DNA from: Oscillibacter sp.
GTDB lineage: Bacteria; Bacillota; Clostridia; Oscillospirales; Oscillospiraceae
Length of the DNA: 64,000 nucleotides
Assembly (NCBI GenBank): GCA_022652815.1
Contig: JALCRR010000003.1
Coordinates: 58,195 to 122,194 of the forward strand
Direction of reading: 5' to 3'
Position 1 is the first letter of the stretch, and each line of letters begins with the position of its first letter. The translations under genes and the position numbers were made by a program. The notes under the pieces are model-generated. The model had not been told where the DNA came from and did no database searches. It saw only the letters and a list, made by a program, of their open reading frames with translations. Positions 52,047-61,409 of the stretch are shown here, one piece after another.

Positions 52047-52763
52047 TTGGAAGAACGTCTGCAAAAAATCATATCGGCTGCGGGGCTCTGCTCTCGCCGC
52101 GGCGCGGAAAAACTGCTGGAAGAAGGGCGCGTAACGGTCAACGGGGAAACGGCGGAAATCGGAAACAAGGCCGACCCCGAAGTGGATCGGATCTGCGTTG
52201 ACGGTCAGCAGATTGCCGGCGAGGACAAGCACGTCTATCTGATGCTGAACAAGCCCCGGGGCTATGTGACGACCATGTCCGAACAGCGGCAGGAGCCGCG
52301 TCCGATTGTGGCCGATCTTGTTCGGGACGTGGGCGTCCGGGTGTTTCCGGTTGGGCGGCTTGATTGCCAGTCCGAGGGGCTGCTGCTGTTGACCAACGAC
52401 GGCGACTTTGCCCAGCACCTGCTGCACCCCAAATATGAGGTGAACAAGACGTATCTGCTCAGCGTTGCCGGAGCCGTCCATGGGGCGGAGAAACGCCTTG
52501 CCGCGGTGCGGGATCTGGACGGTGAGCCGATTGCTCCGGCGCAGGTAAGCGTGCTGGAGGAAAAGGGCCAGACGGCACTTTTGTCCGTTACCATCCACCA
52601 GGGGAAGAACCGACAGATTCGGCGGATGTGTCGACAGTGCAACCTAATTGTGAAGAAATTGCAGCGTGTGCAGGAAAATGGTCTTGAACTCGGCACCCTG
52701 CAACCCGGCAAGTGGAGATACTTAACAGATACTGAAATTCAGTCTTTAAAAGAAGAACATTGA
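52047..52763 (+). CDS. rluB: Ribosomal large subunit pseudouridine synthase B
   Basis: A 238-aa enzyme of the RsuA/RluB family. The N-terminal S4 domain is MEERLQKIISAAGLCSRRGA. The catalytic aspartate is in GRLDCQSEGLLLLTNDG, and HQGKNRQIRRMCRQ is typical of this group. Start TTG 52047 with TTAGGAGG upstream. It modifies a uridine in 23S rRNA. It ends the operon that began with the M50 protease. Confidence 0.94.
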   Translation: MEERLQKIISAAGLCSRRGAEKLLEEGRVTVNGETAEIGNKADPEVDRICVDGQQIAGEDKHVYLMLNKPRGYVTTMSEQRQEPRPIVADLVRDVGVRVFPVGRLDCQSEGLLLLTNDGDFAQHLLHPKYEVNKTYLLSVAGAVHGAEKRLAAVRDLDGEPIAPAQVSVLEEKGQTALLSVTIHQGKNRQIRRMCRQCNLIVKKLQRVQENGLELGTLQPGKWRYLTDTEIQSLKEEH

Positions 52764-52764
52764 G

Positions 52765-52795
52765 AGGACAGCCCAAAATTAGGGCTGTCCTTTTT
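52765..52795 (+). terminator. Terminator after rluB
   Basis: A 10-bp stem (52765-52774 with 52781-52790), loop AAAATT, then TTTTTC. Confidence 0.92.
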
Positions 52796-52897
52796 CATCC
52801 ATTTTGCAGGATTTGAAAAATATCTTGCAAAATTGGTTTAAAAAACGAGTGTTTTGTGATACACTGAAAAACGGTCAAAATGAGGGAGGTATGGTCA

Positions 52898-53764
52898 ATG
52901 CCCAAAAGCATTTTACATATTATTGAGAGCAGCATTCCGTCCTTTTCCAAGGGGCAGAAGCGGATTGGTACGTATATTCTTGAAAATTACGACAAAGCGG
53001 CCTTTATGACCGCCAGCAAGCTCGGCAAGCTGGTGGGCGTCAGCGAATCCACGGTGGTTCGCTTCGCCTCGGAGCTGGGCTATGACGGCTACCCCAGTAT
53101 GCAGCGTGCGCTGCAGGAGATGATCCGCAGCCGCCTAACTTCCACCCAACGTATCGAGGCGGCGGGGGAGGAACTCTCCGGTCAAGACGTGCTGGCAACC
53201 GTGATGCAGCGGGACATGGACAAGCTGCGCATGGTGGTGGACGAGGCAGATCGCACCGAATTTGCCGCCGTATCGGAAAGAATTATGACGGCGAAGCACA
53301 TCTACATTCTGGGCGTGCGCTCCTCGTCCTTCGTGGCAGGCTATCTGAATTTTTACCTGCACCTTTTATTTGAAAATGTGACGCTGGTGCAGTCCAACGC
53401 CGCCGGCGAAATATTCGAGCAACTGTTTCGGATTGGGCCGGGAGATGTGATGATTGCGATTTCTTTCCCGCGATACTCCCTTGTGACGATGAACACCGTG
53501 AAGTTTGCCAAGGATCGCGGCGCAACCATTATTGCCATTACGGACAATGAGCTTTCTCCGCTTTATCAGATGGCGGACGGTTCGTTGCTGGCGCCCAGCG
53601 AAATGATTTCCTTTGTGGATTCCATGGTGGCGCCGCTGAGTATGCTCAACGCGCTGCTGGTGGATATCGGCTACCGAATGGGGACGGACATCTCCTCGAC
53701 ATTTGCGGAACTGGAGGATATCTGGGACGAATACGGCGTCTTTGGTAAATCGGACGATGAGTAA
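52898..53764 (+). CDS. MurR/RpiR family transcriptional regulator
   Basis: A 288-aa regulator. The N-terminal HTH_6 domain (residues 5-80) includes TASKLGKLVGVSESTVVRFA, and a SIS sugar-phosphate-binding domain follows (about 115-250, with IYILGVRSSSFVAGYL and VMIAISFPRYSLVT). These usually sense amino-sugar or pentose phosphates. ATG 52898 follows GGGAGG with 9 bases. It overlaps the flavoprotein gene by 8 bases, so it leads the operon ending in ispH. Confidence 0.9.
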   Translation: MPKSILHIIESSIPSFSKGQKRIGTYILENYDKAAFMTASKLGKLVGVSESTVVRFASELGYDGYPSMQRALQEMIRSRLTSTQRIEAAGEELSGQDVLATVMQRDMDKLRMVVDEADRTEFAAVSERIMTAKHIYILGVRSSSFVAGYLNFYLHLLFENVTLVQSNAAGEIFEQLFRIGPGDVMIAISFPRYSLVTMNTVKFAKDRGATIIAITDNELSPLYQMADGSLLAPSEMISFVDSMVAPLSMLNALLVDIGYRMGTDISSTFAELEDIWDEYGVFGKSDDE

Positions 53765-55019
53765 AAAAATTCTTGTGGTCGGCGGCGGAGCTGCCGGCAT
53801 GATGGCTGCCATTACCGCGGCTGAGCACGGCGGGGAAGTATCCCTACTGGAGCCCAACGAGCGGCTGGGAAAGAAGCTGAACATCACCGGCAAGGGTCGG
53901 TGCAACGTCACAAACAACGCAGGGAGCGAGGAATTGCTTGCCCACGTTGCAAAAAACGGGCGGTTTTTGTACAGCGCCTTTTCCCGGTTTGACGGGCGGG
54001 ACACCATGCGCTTTTTTGAATCGCTGGGGGTTCCTCTGAAAACGGAACGGGGAAACCGGGTCTTTCCGGTATCTGACCGCTCGTTCGACATCAGCGGCGC
54101 GCTGGAAAAGCGGATGCGCGCGCTGCATATCCAGTGGATTCACGACAAGGCGGACGCTCTGCTGGTCAATGACGGCGCGGTTTCCGGTGTTGCCGGAGAA
54201 AAGCAGAAATACGAGGCCGATGCGGTGATTTTAGCCACCGGCGGCGTTTCCTACCCGGCCACCGGCTCCACCGGAGACGGCTATCGGATGGCGCAGACTG
54301 TGGGACACACGCTTGTGCCCGCCGTAGGCTCGCTTGTTCCATTGGTCAGCGATGACCCTTGCTGCGCAGCGATGCAGGGACTGGCTCTAAAGAACATTCA
54401 GCTCACCGTTCACAACCAGAAAAAGAAAGTCATTTATCAAGACTTCGGCGAGCTACTCTTTACCCATTTTGGACTTTCCGGCCCTCTAATTCTGTCCGCC
54501 AGCGCCCATTTGCAGGATTTTGAGAAGAATTCGTACACGCTTTCCATCGACCTCAAGCCTGCACTGGACGAAAAGAAACTGGAAGCCCGGATTCTCCGGG
54601 ATATGGACGAGAAGAAGAACCAAAATTTCTCCAGTCTGGTTGCCGGACTGGTGGCCCACAGCATGATTCCCGTGGTGGTGGAGCGCTGCGGCGTGGACGG
54701 CGAGACGAAGGTGAACTCCGTGACCCGCGAAGCGCGCAAGGCGCTGGAGATGGTGCTTAAGCAGTTTACCGTTCCCGTCACCGGCAAGCGCCCGGTGGAG
54801 GAGGCTATCGTGACCTCCGGCGGTGTCAAAGTGGGGGAAATCAATCCAAACACTATGGAATCAAAGCTTGTAAAGCGATTATACTTCGCAGGAGAAATCC
54901 TGGATGTGGACGCCTATACCGGGGGATTTAACCTGCAAATTGCCTGGGCAACAGGCCGAGCAGCCGGCGAAGCCGCCGCTGCGGAAGAGAACAAAAGCAA
55001 AGGATCGGAAGCAACATGA
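53757..55019 (+). CDS. NAD(P)/FAD-dependent oxidoreductase (BaiN/HI0933-like)
   Basis: A 420-aa flavoprotein of the HI0933/YhiN family. It has the dinucleotide motif ILVVGGGAAGMMAA, then GKGRCNVTNN and ILATGGVSYPATGSTGDGYR, all typical. A late GGFNLQIAWATGRAAGEAA contacts FAD. BaiN of bile-acid 7-dehydroxylating Clostridia belongs to this family, but most members are uncharacterised, so bile acid activity is not implied. It starts in the end of the RpiR gene and overlaps cmk by 4 bases. Confidence 0.9.
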   Translation: MSKKILVVGGGAAGMMAAITAAEHGGEVSLLEPNERLGKKLNITGKGRCNVTNNAGSEELLAHVAKNGRFLYSAFSRFDGRDTMRFFESLGVPLKTERGNRVFPVSDRSFDISGALEKRMRALHIQWIHDKADALLVNDGAVSGVAGEKQKYEADAVILATGGVSYPATGSTGDGYRMAQTVGHTLVPAVGSLVPLVSDDPCCAAMQGLALKNIQLTVHNQKKKVIYQDFGELLFTHFGLSGPLILSASAHLQDFEKNSYTLSIDLKPALDEKKLEARILRDMDEKKNQNFSSLVAGLVAHSMIPVVVERCGVDGETKVNSVTREARKALEMVLKQFTVPVTGKRPVEEAIVTSGGVKVGEINPNTMESKLVKRLYFAGEILDVDAYTGGFNLQIAWATGRAAGEAAAAEENKSKGSEAT

Positions 55020-55693
55020 AACAGATTGCCATTGCCATTGACGGCCCCTCTGGCGCGGGGAAAAGCACGCTTGCTCGCAGAGCTGCGGCTGAATTGAGCT
55101 ATCTCTATGTCGATACGGGCGCGATTTATCGCTCCATCGGCTATTACGCCCGGAAAAACGGGATTAATCCCAAGAATGAATCCGCCGTTCTGGCGGCGCT
55201 GCCCAACATTCAGGTTGAACTTTGCTACGGCAGCGACGGCTTACAGCACATGATGCTGTGCGGTCAAGACGTGACGAAGGAAATCCGTCTGCCGGAAATC
55301 TCCCTGTATGCCTCCGCTGTGTCGGCGTTTCCCGGCGTGCGGGCGCATTTGCTGGAGATGCAGCGGGAGCTGGCGCGGAAAAATAGCGTCATTATGGACG
55401 GTCGCGATATCGGCACCGTGGTGCTGCCGGATGCGGACGTTAAGATTTTTCTGACTGCGTCTCCGGAAGCCCGTGCATCACGCCGCTGCCTGGAACTTAC
55501 GCAGCGGGGGACGCCGGAGGATTACGACAAGGTGCTGCGGGAGATCGAACAGCGGGACTATGAGGATTCCCACCGGGCCGTGGCTCCGCTGCGGCAGGCG
55601 GAGGACGCCGTGGTGCTGGATACGACGAATCTGGACTTTGAGCAGAGCCTTGCGGCTTTGCTGCACATCATATGGGAGAGAACATCGAAATGA
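55016..55693 (+). CDS. cmk: Cytidylate kinase
   Basis: A 225-aa kinase that turns CMP and dCMP into diphosphates. The P-loop is GPSGAGKSTLARRAA, YVDTGAIYRSIGYYA binds CMP and DGRDIGTVVLPDA is the third conserved block. EIEQRDYEDSHRAVAPLRQA closes the lid. It is the centre of a cmk-plsC-ispH/rpsA order typical of Clostridia. It overlaps both neighbours by 4 bases. Confidence 0.97.
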   Translation: MKQIAIAIDGPSGAGKSTLARRAAAELSYLYVDTGAIYRSIGYYARKNGINPKNESAVLAALPNIQVELCYGSDGLQHMMLCGQDVTKEIRLPEISLYASAVSAFPGVRAHLLEMQRELARKNSVIMDGRDIGTVVLPDADVKIFLTASPEARASRRCLELTQRGTPEDYDKVLREIEQRDYEDSHRAVAPLRQAEDAVVLDTTNLDFEQSLAALLHIIWERTSK

Positions 55694-56286
55694 ATGAATT
55701 TTCCCTGTTTCACTTTGCATACTGGCTTCTGACGCCCATCAAGCGTATTTTTCACCCCGTAGACGTCCGTGGGTTGGAAGCCCTGCCGCGCAGCGGCGTG
55801 ATGCTGTGCCCCAACCATTGCAGCAACTGGGATCCCGTGCTGATCGGCCTTGCCCTGCCTCGAGACTACCGGATGCACATTATGGCGAAGGACTCTCTGT
55901 TTCGCATTCCGGTTTTGAGCTGGATCTTTCGCCGTTTGGGCGCATTCCCGGTCAGCCGCGGAAATGCCGATATTCAAGCGGTCAAGACCGCCATTAAGGC
56001 CATCAAGGACGGCGACAACCTCCTAATTTTCCCGGAGGGAACCCGGGTCAAAAAAGAGGGCGAGGTGCAGGCCAAGAGCGGGATTGCCGTGATCGGCATT
56101 CGCACGGGTGCAATCTTTGTGCCGGTGTTTGTGGACAGTGACAAGCGGCTTTTTCACAAAACCCGCATCATCTTCGGCAAGCCGTATGAGCCGGTCTATA
56201 CCGGACGGCACGGCACGGCGGAGGAAATGCAGAAAATCGCCGATGACATCGTGAAAGCGGCCTACGATCTGGGGAGAGAAGCATGA
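55690..56286 (+). CDS. plsC: 1-acyl-sn-glycerol-3-phosphate acyltransferase (PlsC)
   Basis: A 198-aa membrane-bound acyltransferase, making phosphatidic acid from lysophosphatidate. The HX4D-type motif is in CPNHCSNWDP, and FPEGTRVK holds the substrate-binding EGTR. ATG 55690 is chosen because GGGAGAG is 8 bases upstream and the ATGA overlap with cmk matches the operon style; ATG 55672 has no such site. It overlaps ispH by 4 bases. Confidence 0.94.
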   Translation: MNEFSLFHFAYWLLTPIKRIFHPVDVRGLEALPRSGVMLCPNHCSNWDPVLIGLALPRDYRMHIMAKDSLFRIPVLSWIFRRLGAFPVSRGNADIQAVKTAIKAIKDGDNLLIFPEGTRVKKEGEVQAKSGIAVIGIRTGAIFVPVFVDSDKRLFHKTRIIFGKPYEPVYTGRHGTAEEMQKIADDIVKAAYDLGREA

Positions 56287-58247
56287 ACGTTATTCTGGCA
56301 AAGTCCGCCGGCTTTTGCTACGGCGTCGAGCGGGCAGTCAAGCTGGCGGAGAAAACCGCGGCAGAGTCCGGCGGCTGCTGGATGCTGGGGGATTTGATCC
56401 ACAATACCCATGTGGTAGAGGAGCTGGAAGCCCAGGGCATCCGCAAAACCGAGAACCCCGATGCGCTTGAAAACGGGCAGACGGTGGTCATCCGTTCCCA
56501 CGGGGAGCTGAAAACCACGCTGGACGCACTGGAGAAAAACGGCGTTTCCTGCGTCAATGCAACCTGTCCCAATGTGATGCGGATTCAAAAGCTTGTCGCT
56601 GCGGCAGACCAAGAGGGACGCCAGCCGATTATCATTGGCGAGGCGAATCATCCCGAGGTTGCGGGCGTTGCCAGCTGGTGCGCGCATCCGCTGATTTTTC
56701 AAGGTCCGGATGAGGTGGAAACCTGGCTTGCACAGCCCGGTCACAGGGAAGTGCCGGTTACCGTGGTCGCGCAGACAACCTGCATTCGTGAACTTTTTGA
56801 AACTTCTGCGAAAATCATAAAAAAACAGTGTACAAACGCAAAAATATTTGATACAATATGTGATGCTACGCATAAACGTCAGTCAGAAGCTGCCGAAATT
56901 GCAGCCAAAGTAGACGTGATGGTTGTGGTTGGAGACCGTAAAAGCGCGAACACCAAACATTTGACAGAAATTTGCAATGAGAGATGCCTCAACGTATTCC
57001 AGATTGAGAATGCGGACGAGCTCTCGCCGGATTGGTTCGATGGTTGCTCTGTTGCGGGTCTTACGGCCGGCGCATCCACGCCTGCGGGCATCATTAAGGA
57101 GGTATATGCAACCATGAGTGAAGAAATCAAAGCCGCTGAGGGCACCGAGGAATCTTTTGAGGAATTGCTGAACAAGTCTTTCAAAACTTTAAATACAGGA
57201 GAGAAGGTAACCGGCATTGTCACGGCCATCACACCCACTGAGGTGCAGGTGGACGTGGGGGCTAAGCAGGCAGCTTACATCAAGCTGGCAGAACTGTCTG
57301 ACGACCCCAGTGTGAAGCCCGAGGACATTGTCCATGTGGGCGAAGAAATCGAAACCTATATTGTCCGCGTCAATGACGTGGAGGGTTATGCAGAGCTTTC
57401 CAAGAAGCGTCTGGATGCCGTCAAGGTCTGGGAGAACATTGAGAAGGCCGTTGATGACAAGACGATCATGGAAGGCATCGTTACCGAGGTAAACAAGGGC
57501 GGCGTCGTCGTTTCTGTGAAGGGCGTGCGCGTGTTCGTTCCCGCTTCCCAGAGCGGTATGCCCCGTGGCGCAGATCTGGAGACCATGGTCAAGCAGAAGG
57601 TTTCTCTGCGTATTACCGAGGTCAACCGTGCCCGCCGCCGTGTGGTCGGCTCCATCCGTGCTGTCCAGTACGAGGAGCGTCAGGCCAAGCAGGCTGAGGT
57701 TTGGGAAAGCATTGAAGTTGGCAAGCATTACACCGGCGTTGTGAAGTCCATGACTTCCTACGGCGTGTTCGTGGACATTGGCGGCGTGGATGGTATGGTA
57801 CATATCTCCGAGCTGTCCTGGAGCCGGATCAAGACCCCCGCTGAGGTCTGCAAGGTCGGCGACAGCATGGATGTGTACGTGATTTCCTACGATCCCGAGA
57901 AGAAGAAGATCTCCCTGGGCGTCAAGGATCGCAGTGTTGATCCCTGGCAGTCCTTCATGAATCAGTACCAGGTTGGCGACGTGGCTTCTGTCAAGGTTGT
58001 CAAGCTGATGACCTTCGGCGCATTCGCCGAAGTCGTTCCCGGCGTGGACGGCTTGATTCACATTTCTCAGATCGCTGATCGCCGTATCGACAAACCGGAG
58101 GACGTCCTGTCTGAGGGCCAGACCGTCGATGCCAAGATCATCGCCATCGACGAGGACAAGAAGAAGATCTCTCTGTCCATCCGCGCTCTGCTGGAGTCCG
58201 CTCCCGCAGAAGAAGAGGAAGAGACTTCCGCTCCCGACGCAGAGTAA
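56283..58247 (+). CDS. ispH: IspH-ribosomal protein S1 fusion (HMBPP reductase / S1)
   Basis: A 654-aa fusion. Residues 1-275 are 4-hydroxy-3-methylbut-2-enyl diphosphate reductase, the last step of MEP isoprenoid synthesis. Its cluster cysteines are C12 (SAGFCYGV), C95 (NATCPNV) and C193 (TICDATHKRQ). Residues 300-630 hold four S1 OB-fold repeats, the third beginning KHYTGVVKSMTSYGVFVDIG. Such fusions are known in Clostridia. An internal SD and ATG at 57114 (M278) could give a free S1 protein, and the bases before C193 are unusually AT-rich. Confidence 0.95.
   Translation: MNVILAKSAGFCYGVERAVKLAEKTAAESGGCWMLGDLIHNTHVVEELEAQGIRKTENPDALENGQTVVIRSHGELKTTLDALEKNGVSCVNATCPNVMRIQKLVAAADQEGRQPIIIGEANHPEVAGVASWCAHPLIFQGPDEVETWLAQPGHREVPVTVVAQTTCIRELFETSAKIIKKQCTNAKIFDTICDATHKRQSEAAEIAAKVDVMVVVGDRKSANTKHLTEICNERCLNVFQIENADELSPDWFDGCSVAGLTAGASTPAGIIKEVYATMSEEIKAAEGTEESFEELLNKSFKTLNTGEKVTGIVTAITPTEVQVDVGAKQAAYIKLAELSDDPSVKPEDIVHVGEEIETYIVRVNDVEGYAELSKKRLDAVKVWENIEKAVDDKTIMEGIVTEVNKGGVVVSVKGVRVFVPASQSGMPRGADLETMVKQKVSLRITEVNRARRRVVGSIRAVQYEERQAKQAEVWESIEVGKHYTGVVKSMTSYGVFVDIGGVDGMVHISELSWSRIKTPAEVCKVGDSMDVYVISYDPEKKKISLGVKDRSVDPWQSFMNQYQVGDVASVKVVKLMTFGAFAEVVPGVDGLIHISQIADRRIDKPEDVLSEGQTVDAKIIAIDEDKKKISLSIRALLESAPAEEEEETSAPDAE
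56829..56857 (+). promoter_or_regulatory. Candidate internal promoter in ispH for the S1 part
   Basis: TGTACA (56829-56834) and TACAAT (56852-56857) have a 17-bp spacer inside the ispH frame, in a markedly AT-rich stretch. The next strong start is the SD-preceded ATG 57114, about 250 bases on. Confidence 0.4.
57096..57116 (+). promoter_or_regulatory. Internal ribosome binding site and start for the S1 domain
   Basis: AAGGAGG (57096-57102) precedes an in-frame ATG (57114-57116) by 11 bases, at the exact boundary between the IspH domain and the S1 repeats. It reads IKEVYATM in the fusion. It would yield a separate 377-aa S1 protein. Confidence 0.55.
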
Positions 58248-58263
58248 TTAATCAGACTAAGAG

Positions 58264-58295
58264 GGGACAGGCACTTTTTGTGCCTGTCCCTTTTT
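58264..58295 (+). terminator. Terminator of the ispH/S1 operon
   Basis: An 11-bp stem (58264-58274 with 58280-58290) then TTTTT. Confidence 0.93.
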
Positions 58296-58327
58296 ACGTA
58301 AATTTTTCGACAAGACAGATAATTCCG

Positions 58328-58356
58328 TTGCAAAACAAATGGCAATCTGTTATAAT
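58328..58356 (+). promoter_or_regulatory. Promoter of the CoA-transferase gene
   Basis: TTGCAA (58328-58333) and TATAAT (58351-58356) with a 17-bp spacer, about 65 bases before the ATG. Confidence 0.88.
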
Positions 58357-58420
58357 ATTGACAATGTTTTGAAAAAGTACTGAAAAAGAATAAAAATATT
58401 CAATGGGAGGAACTGTATTC

Positions 58421-59767
58421 ATGAGTTATCAGGAAGAGTATCAGCAGAAGCTGACCACGGCCGACGAGGCGGTGAAGGTTGTCAAGTCCGGTGACTGGCT
58501 GGATTATGGCTGGAGTATTTGCACGGCCAATGCGCTGGACAAGGCACTTGCAAAGCGCGCAGACCAACTGACCGACGTGAATGTCCGCGGCGGCATTCTG
58601 ACCCGTCGTCCTGCCATTTTTGATGTCCCCAATGCTCCGCAGCACTTCACCTGGAACTCCTGGCACATGTCCGGAATTGAGCGCAAGGCCGTCAATGAGG
58701 GAATTTCTTATTACATCCCCCTGCGCTATTCCGAGCTGCCCGGCTACTACCGCAACTGCATCAAGTCTCTGGATGTCGCCATGTTCCAGGTGGCCCCGAT
58801 GGATGAGCACGGCTGGTTCAACTTCGGCCCCGGCGGTTCTCACCTAAAAGCTGTGTGCGAAGTTGCAAAGAAGATCATCGTTGAAGTCAACAAGAATATG
58901 CCGGTCTGCCTGGGCGGATTCGACAACTGCGTCCATATTGACGACGTTGATATGGTCGTTGAGGGTGAAAATCCTCCCATGGACATTCTGGGCGGCAGCG
59001 GCGAACCCTCCGAGATCGACACGGCTGTTGCAAAACTGGTTGTGCCGCAGATTCCCGACGGTGCCTGCCTGCAGCTGGGCATCGGCTCCATGCCCAACGC
59101 CATCGGCAAGATGATTGCCGAGTCCGATCTGAAGGATCTGGGCGTTCATACCGAGATGTACGTCGATGCGTTTGTCGATATGGCGGAAGCCGGAAAGCTG
59201 ACCTGCCTGCGCAAGCCCATTGATCGCGGCCGTCAGACCTACGCCTTTGCCGCAGGCTCTCAGAAGCTGTACGATTACTTGAACAACAACCCCGCCTGCA
59301 TGGCGGCTCCCGTCAGCTATGTCAACGACATCGCCCGCGTTTCCTCCATCCCCAACTTCATCTCCATCAACGGCGCTGTGGACATTGACCTCTTTGGCCA
59401 GGTTTCCTCCGAGTCCTCCGGCACGCACCACATCTCCGGTGCAGGCGGACAGCAGGACTTTGTCATGGGTGCTTATCTGTCCCAGGGCGGCAAGAGCTTC
59501 ATCTGCTGCTCTTCCACGGTGAAGAATAAAAAGACCGGCGAAGAGACTTCCCGCATTCGTCCGACTTTGGTCGAGGGCTCCATCGCCACCTGCACCCGCA
59601 CCAATCTGCACTATCTGGTGACGGAGTACGGCATCGCCAATGTCAAGGGTCTGGCTACCTGGCAGCGTGCGGAAGCACTGATCGGCATTGCCAATCCCAA
59701 GTTCCGCGATCAGCTGATTGCGGAAGCCGAGAAAATGCACATCTGGCGCAGAAGCAACAAAATCTGA
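58421..59767 (+). CDS. but: Butyryl-CoA:acetate CoA-transferase (acetyl-CoA hydrolase/transferase family)
   Basis: A 448-aa family I CoA-transferase. It reads closely like the butyryl-CoA:acetate enzymes of gut butyrate producers in its N-terminal [39 protein letters not shown] and [17 protein letters not shown]. The expected catalytic glutamate is E245 in [10 protein letters not shown], and [10 protein letters not shown] and GAGGQQDFV are also typical. It probably makes butyrate while regenerating acetyl-CoA; 4-hydroxybutyrate CoA-transferase is the alternative. GGGAGG precedes the ATG. The gene has its own promoter and terminator. Confidence 0.85.
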   Translation: MSYQEEYQQKLTTADEAVKVVKSGDWLDYGWSICTANALDKALAKRADQLTDVNVRGGILTRRPAIFDVPNAPQHFTWNSWHMSGIERKAVNEGISYYIPLRYSELPGYYRNCIKSLDVAMFQVAPMDEHGWFNFGPGGSHLKAVCEVAKKIIVEVNKNMPVCLGGFDNCVHIDDVDMVVEGENPPMDILGGSGEPSEIDTAVAKLVVPQIPDGACLQLGIGSMPNAIGKMIAESDLKDLGVHTEMYVDAFVDMAEAGKLTCLRKPIDRGRQTYAFAAGSQKLYDYLNNNPACMAAPVSYVNDIARVSSIPNFISINGAVDIDLFGQVSSESSGTHHISGAGGQQDFVMGAYLSQGGKSFICCSSTVKNKKTGEETSRIRPTLVEGSIATCTRTNLHYLVTEYGIANVKGLATWQRAEALIGIANPKFRDQLIAEAEKMHIWRRSNKI

Positions 59768-59777
59768 TCCCTTGCAA

Positions 59778-59812
59778 AAGAAGAGCGGCAAATTGTCCGC
59801 TCTTCTTTTTTG
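59778..59812 (+). terminator. Terminator of the CoA-transferase gene
   Basis: An 11-bp stem (59778-59788 with 59797-59807) followed by TTTTT. Confidence 0.93.
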
Positions 59813-59900
59813 CGTCTTTCACCGGGAAAACAGCTTGCCAAGGCGGTGGCGGAATGCTATCATAGACAAAGAAGAAACGCGCACAGGAAGGGGTAGAGGC

Positions 59901-60629
59901 ATGGGCTTTTTTAAGAAATTTCGGGATGCGCAGCGCCCATACTGCACGGCCATTGTCGCTGCCGCCGGCAGCTCATCCCGCATGGGAGAAAATACCAATA
60001 AACTGCTGCTTCCGCTGGACGGAATTCCAGTTCTGGCCCGGACGCTGCTGGCTTTGAACGCGGCGCAGAGCATTGACGAAATCGTCATCGCGGCAAGGGA
60101 AGAGGACATTCTGCCCTTTTCCGATTTGTGCCGTACCTATGGCATCTCCAAACCCGTGAAAGTCGTTCGGGGCGGAGAGAACCGGGAAGAATCCGTGCTG
60201 CGCGCGGCACTGGAGGCCGGCGAACAAACGCAGCTGCTAGCCGTTCAGGACGGTGCCCGTCCGCTGGTGACGCCGGAGCTGATCGACGCGGTGACGGCGA
60301 AGGCGGCAAAGTGCAATGCCGCAGCTCCCGCCATTCCGGTCAAGGATACCATCAAGGTTGCGCGTGACGGAGAAATTGTCAAGACGGTGGATCGCAGCCG
60401 CCTTGCCGCTGTCCAGACGCCGCAGGTTTTTGAAGCGTCCCTTTTGAAGGCGGCGCTGCAAGCGCTGCTGCAAGCCGGCGAAACGGCGACGGATGACTGC
60501 GGTGCCGTCGAAAAGCTGGGAAAAATCGTCTATTTGGTGGATGGCGATGAGGAGAATATCAAGATCACCACGCCGCTGGATCTGACGGTTGCAGAGGCAA
60601 TTTTTGGAAAGAGGCAGGAACACGCATGA
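59901..60629 (+). CDS. ispD: 2-C-methyl-D-erythritol 4-phosphate cytidylyltransferase
   Basis: A 242-aa nucleotidyltransferase of the MEP pathway. [13 protein letters not shown] binds CTP, and [18 protein letters not shown] and [16 protein letters not shown] are conserved. The ~15 extra residues at the N terminus ([15 protein letters not shown]) precede the fold. ATG 59901 follows GGAAGGGG; the longer frame is not needed. It overlaps ispF by 4 bases. Confidence 0.96.
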   Translation: MGFFKKFRDAQRPYCTAIVAAAGSSSRMGENTNKLLLPLDGIPVLARTLLALNAAQSIDEIVIAAREEDILPFSDLCRTYGISKPVKVVRGGENREESVLRAALEAGEQTQLLAVQDGARPLVTPELIDAVTAKAAKCNAAAPAIPVKDTIKVARDGEIVKTVDRSRLAAVQTPQVFEASLLKAALQALLQAGETATDDCGAVEKLGKIVYLVDGDEENIKITTPLDLTVAEAIFGKRQEHA

Positions 60630-61111
60630 CAAATTTGAGAATCGGTCAGGGCTATGATGTGCACCGACTCGCAGAGGGTCGGGAGTTGATTCTGGGCGGG
60701 GTCAAGATTCCCTATGAGCGGGGCTTGGACGGACACTCCGATGCGGACGTGCTGACCCATGCGGTGATGGATGCGCTGTTGGGTGCAGCCAAGTTGGGCG
60801 ACATCGGAGAACTGTTCCCGGACACCGATGAGCAGTATCGGGGTATTTCCAGCTTGAAGCTGCTGCGCCATGTCCACAAACTGCTGCTGGGCAACGGCTT
60901 TGCAGTGGTCAATATTGATGCAACCGTCGTGGCGCAATCTCCAAAGCTGGCGCCTTATAAGGAAAAAATGGAGAAGAATCTGGCCTCGGCGCTGGGGCTT
61001 GCTTCGGAATTTGTATGTGTCAAAGCAACCACGGAAGAGCACCTCGGCTTCACTGGAGATGGCTCCGGCATGGCGGCGCAGGCGGTAGCCCTTCTGGAGA
61101 AAATCGGATAA
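60626..61111 (+). CDS. ispF: 2-C-methyl-D-erythritol 2,4-cyclodiphosphate synthase
   Basis: A 161-aa trimeric zinc enzyme of the MEP pathway. [20 protein letters not shown], then [20 protein letters not shown] hold the metal ligands. [10 protein letters not shown] and [12 protein letters not shown] are the other conserved blocks. Together with ispD and ispH in this window, three MEP genes are seen. The gene is followed by element copy D. Confidence 0.97.
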   Translation: MTNLRIGQGYDVHRLAEGRELILGGVKIPYERGLDGHSDADVLTHAVMDALLGAAKLGDIGELFPDTDEQYRGISSLKLLRHVHKLLLGNGFAVVNIDATVVAQSPKLAPYKEKMEKNLASALGLASEFVCVKATTEEHLGFTGDGSGMAAQAVALLEKIG

Positions 61112-61138
61112 TGCGTTTTAGATAATGCGTCCTATTAG

Positions 61139-61355
61139 GCGGCTGACAAATCTTTGTCAGCCGCCTGCTTTTGTCGCTCCACCCCCAAAAGCCCCGGCAA
61201 CGGGAAGGAAGATACTCGGAAAGAAACCCAGGAAGGGTGTCTTTCCAGTTCAATCATGAGCTTTTCAAAACGTTTGCGGGTTTTGAAAAGCTTGCCACAT
61301 GCTGACGAATTACGTTTTCGGCAGCATGTGCGGCTGACAAATCTTTGTCAGCCGC
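61139..61355 (+). repeat. Terminator-flanked intergenic element, copy D (full)
   Basis: Two identical 26-bp copies of the ispF terminator hairpin (61139-61164 and 61330-61355) flank a 165-bp body. The core CGGGAAGGAAGATA is at 61201-61214. Hairpin 1 (GGAAAGAAACCC/GGGTGTCTTTCC) keeps loop AGGAA. Hairpin 2 reads AGCTTTTCAAAAC/GTTTTGAAAAGCT and hairpin 3 CACATGCTG/CAGCATGTG. Both differ from copies A and C mostly by compensating pair changes. Only the right terminator has a long T-tract. Confidence 0.82.
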
Positions 61356-61409
61356 TTTTTTCACCCCTTGGGCGAAGCCTCATAAAATGGATAGAGAGGA
61401 GGCGTGAGA

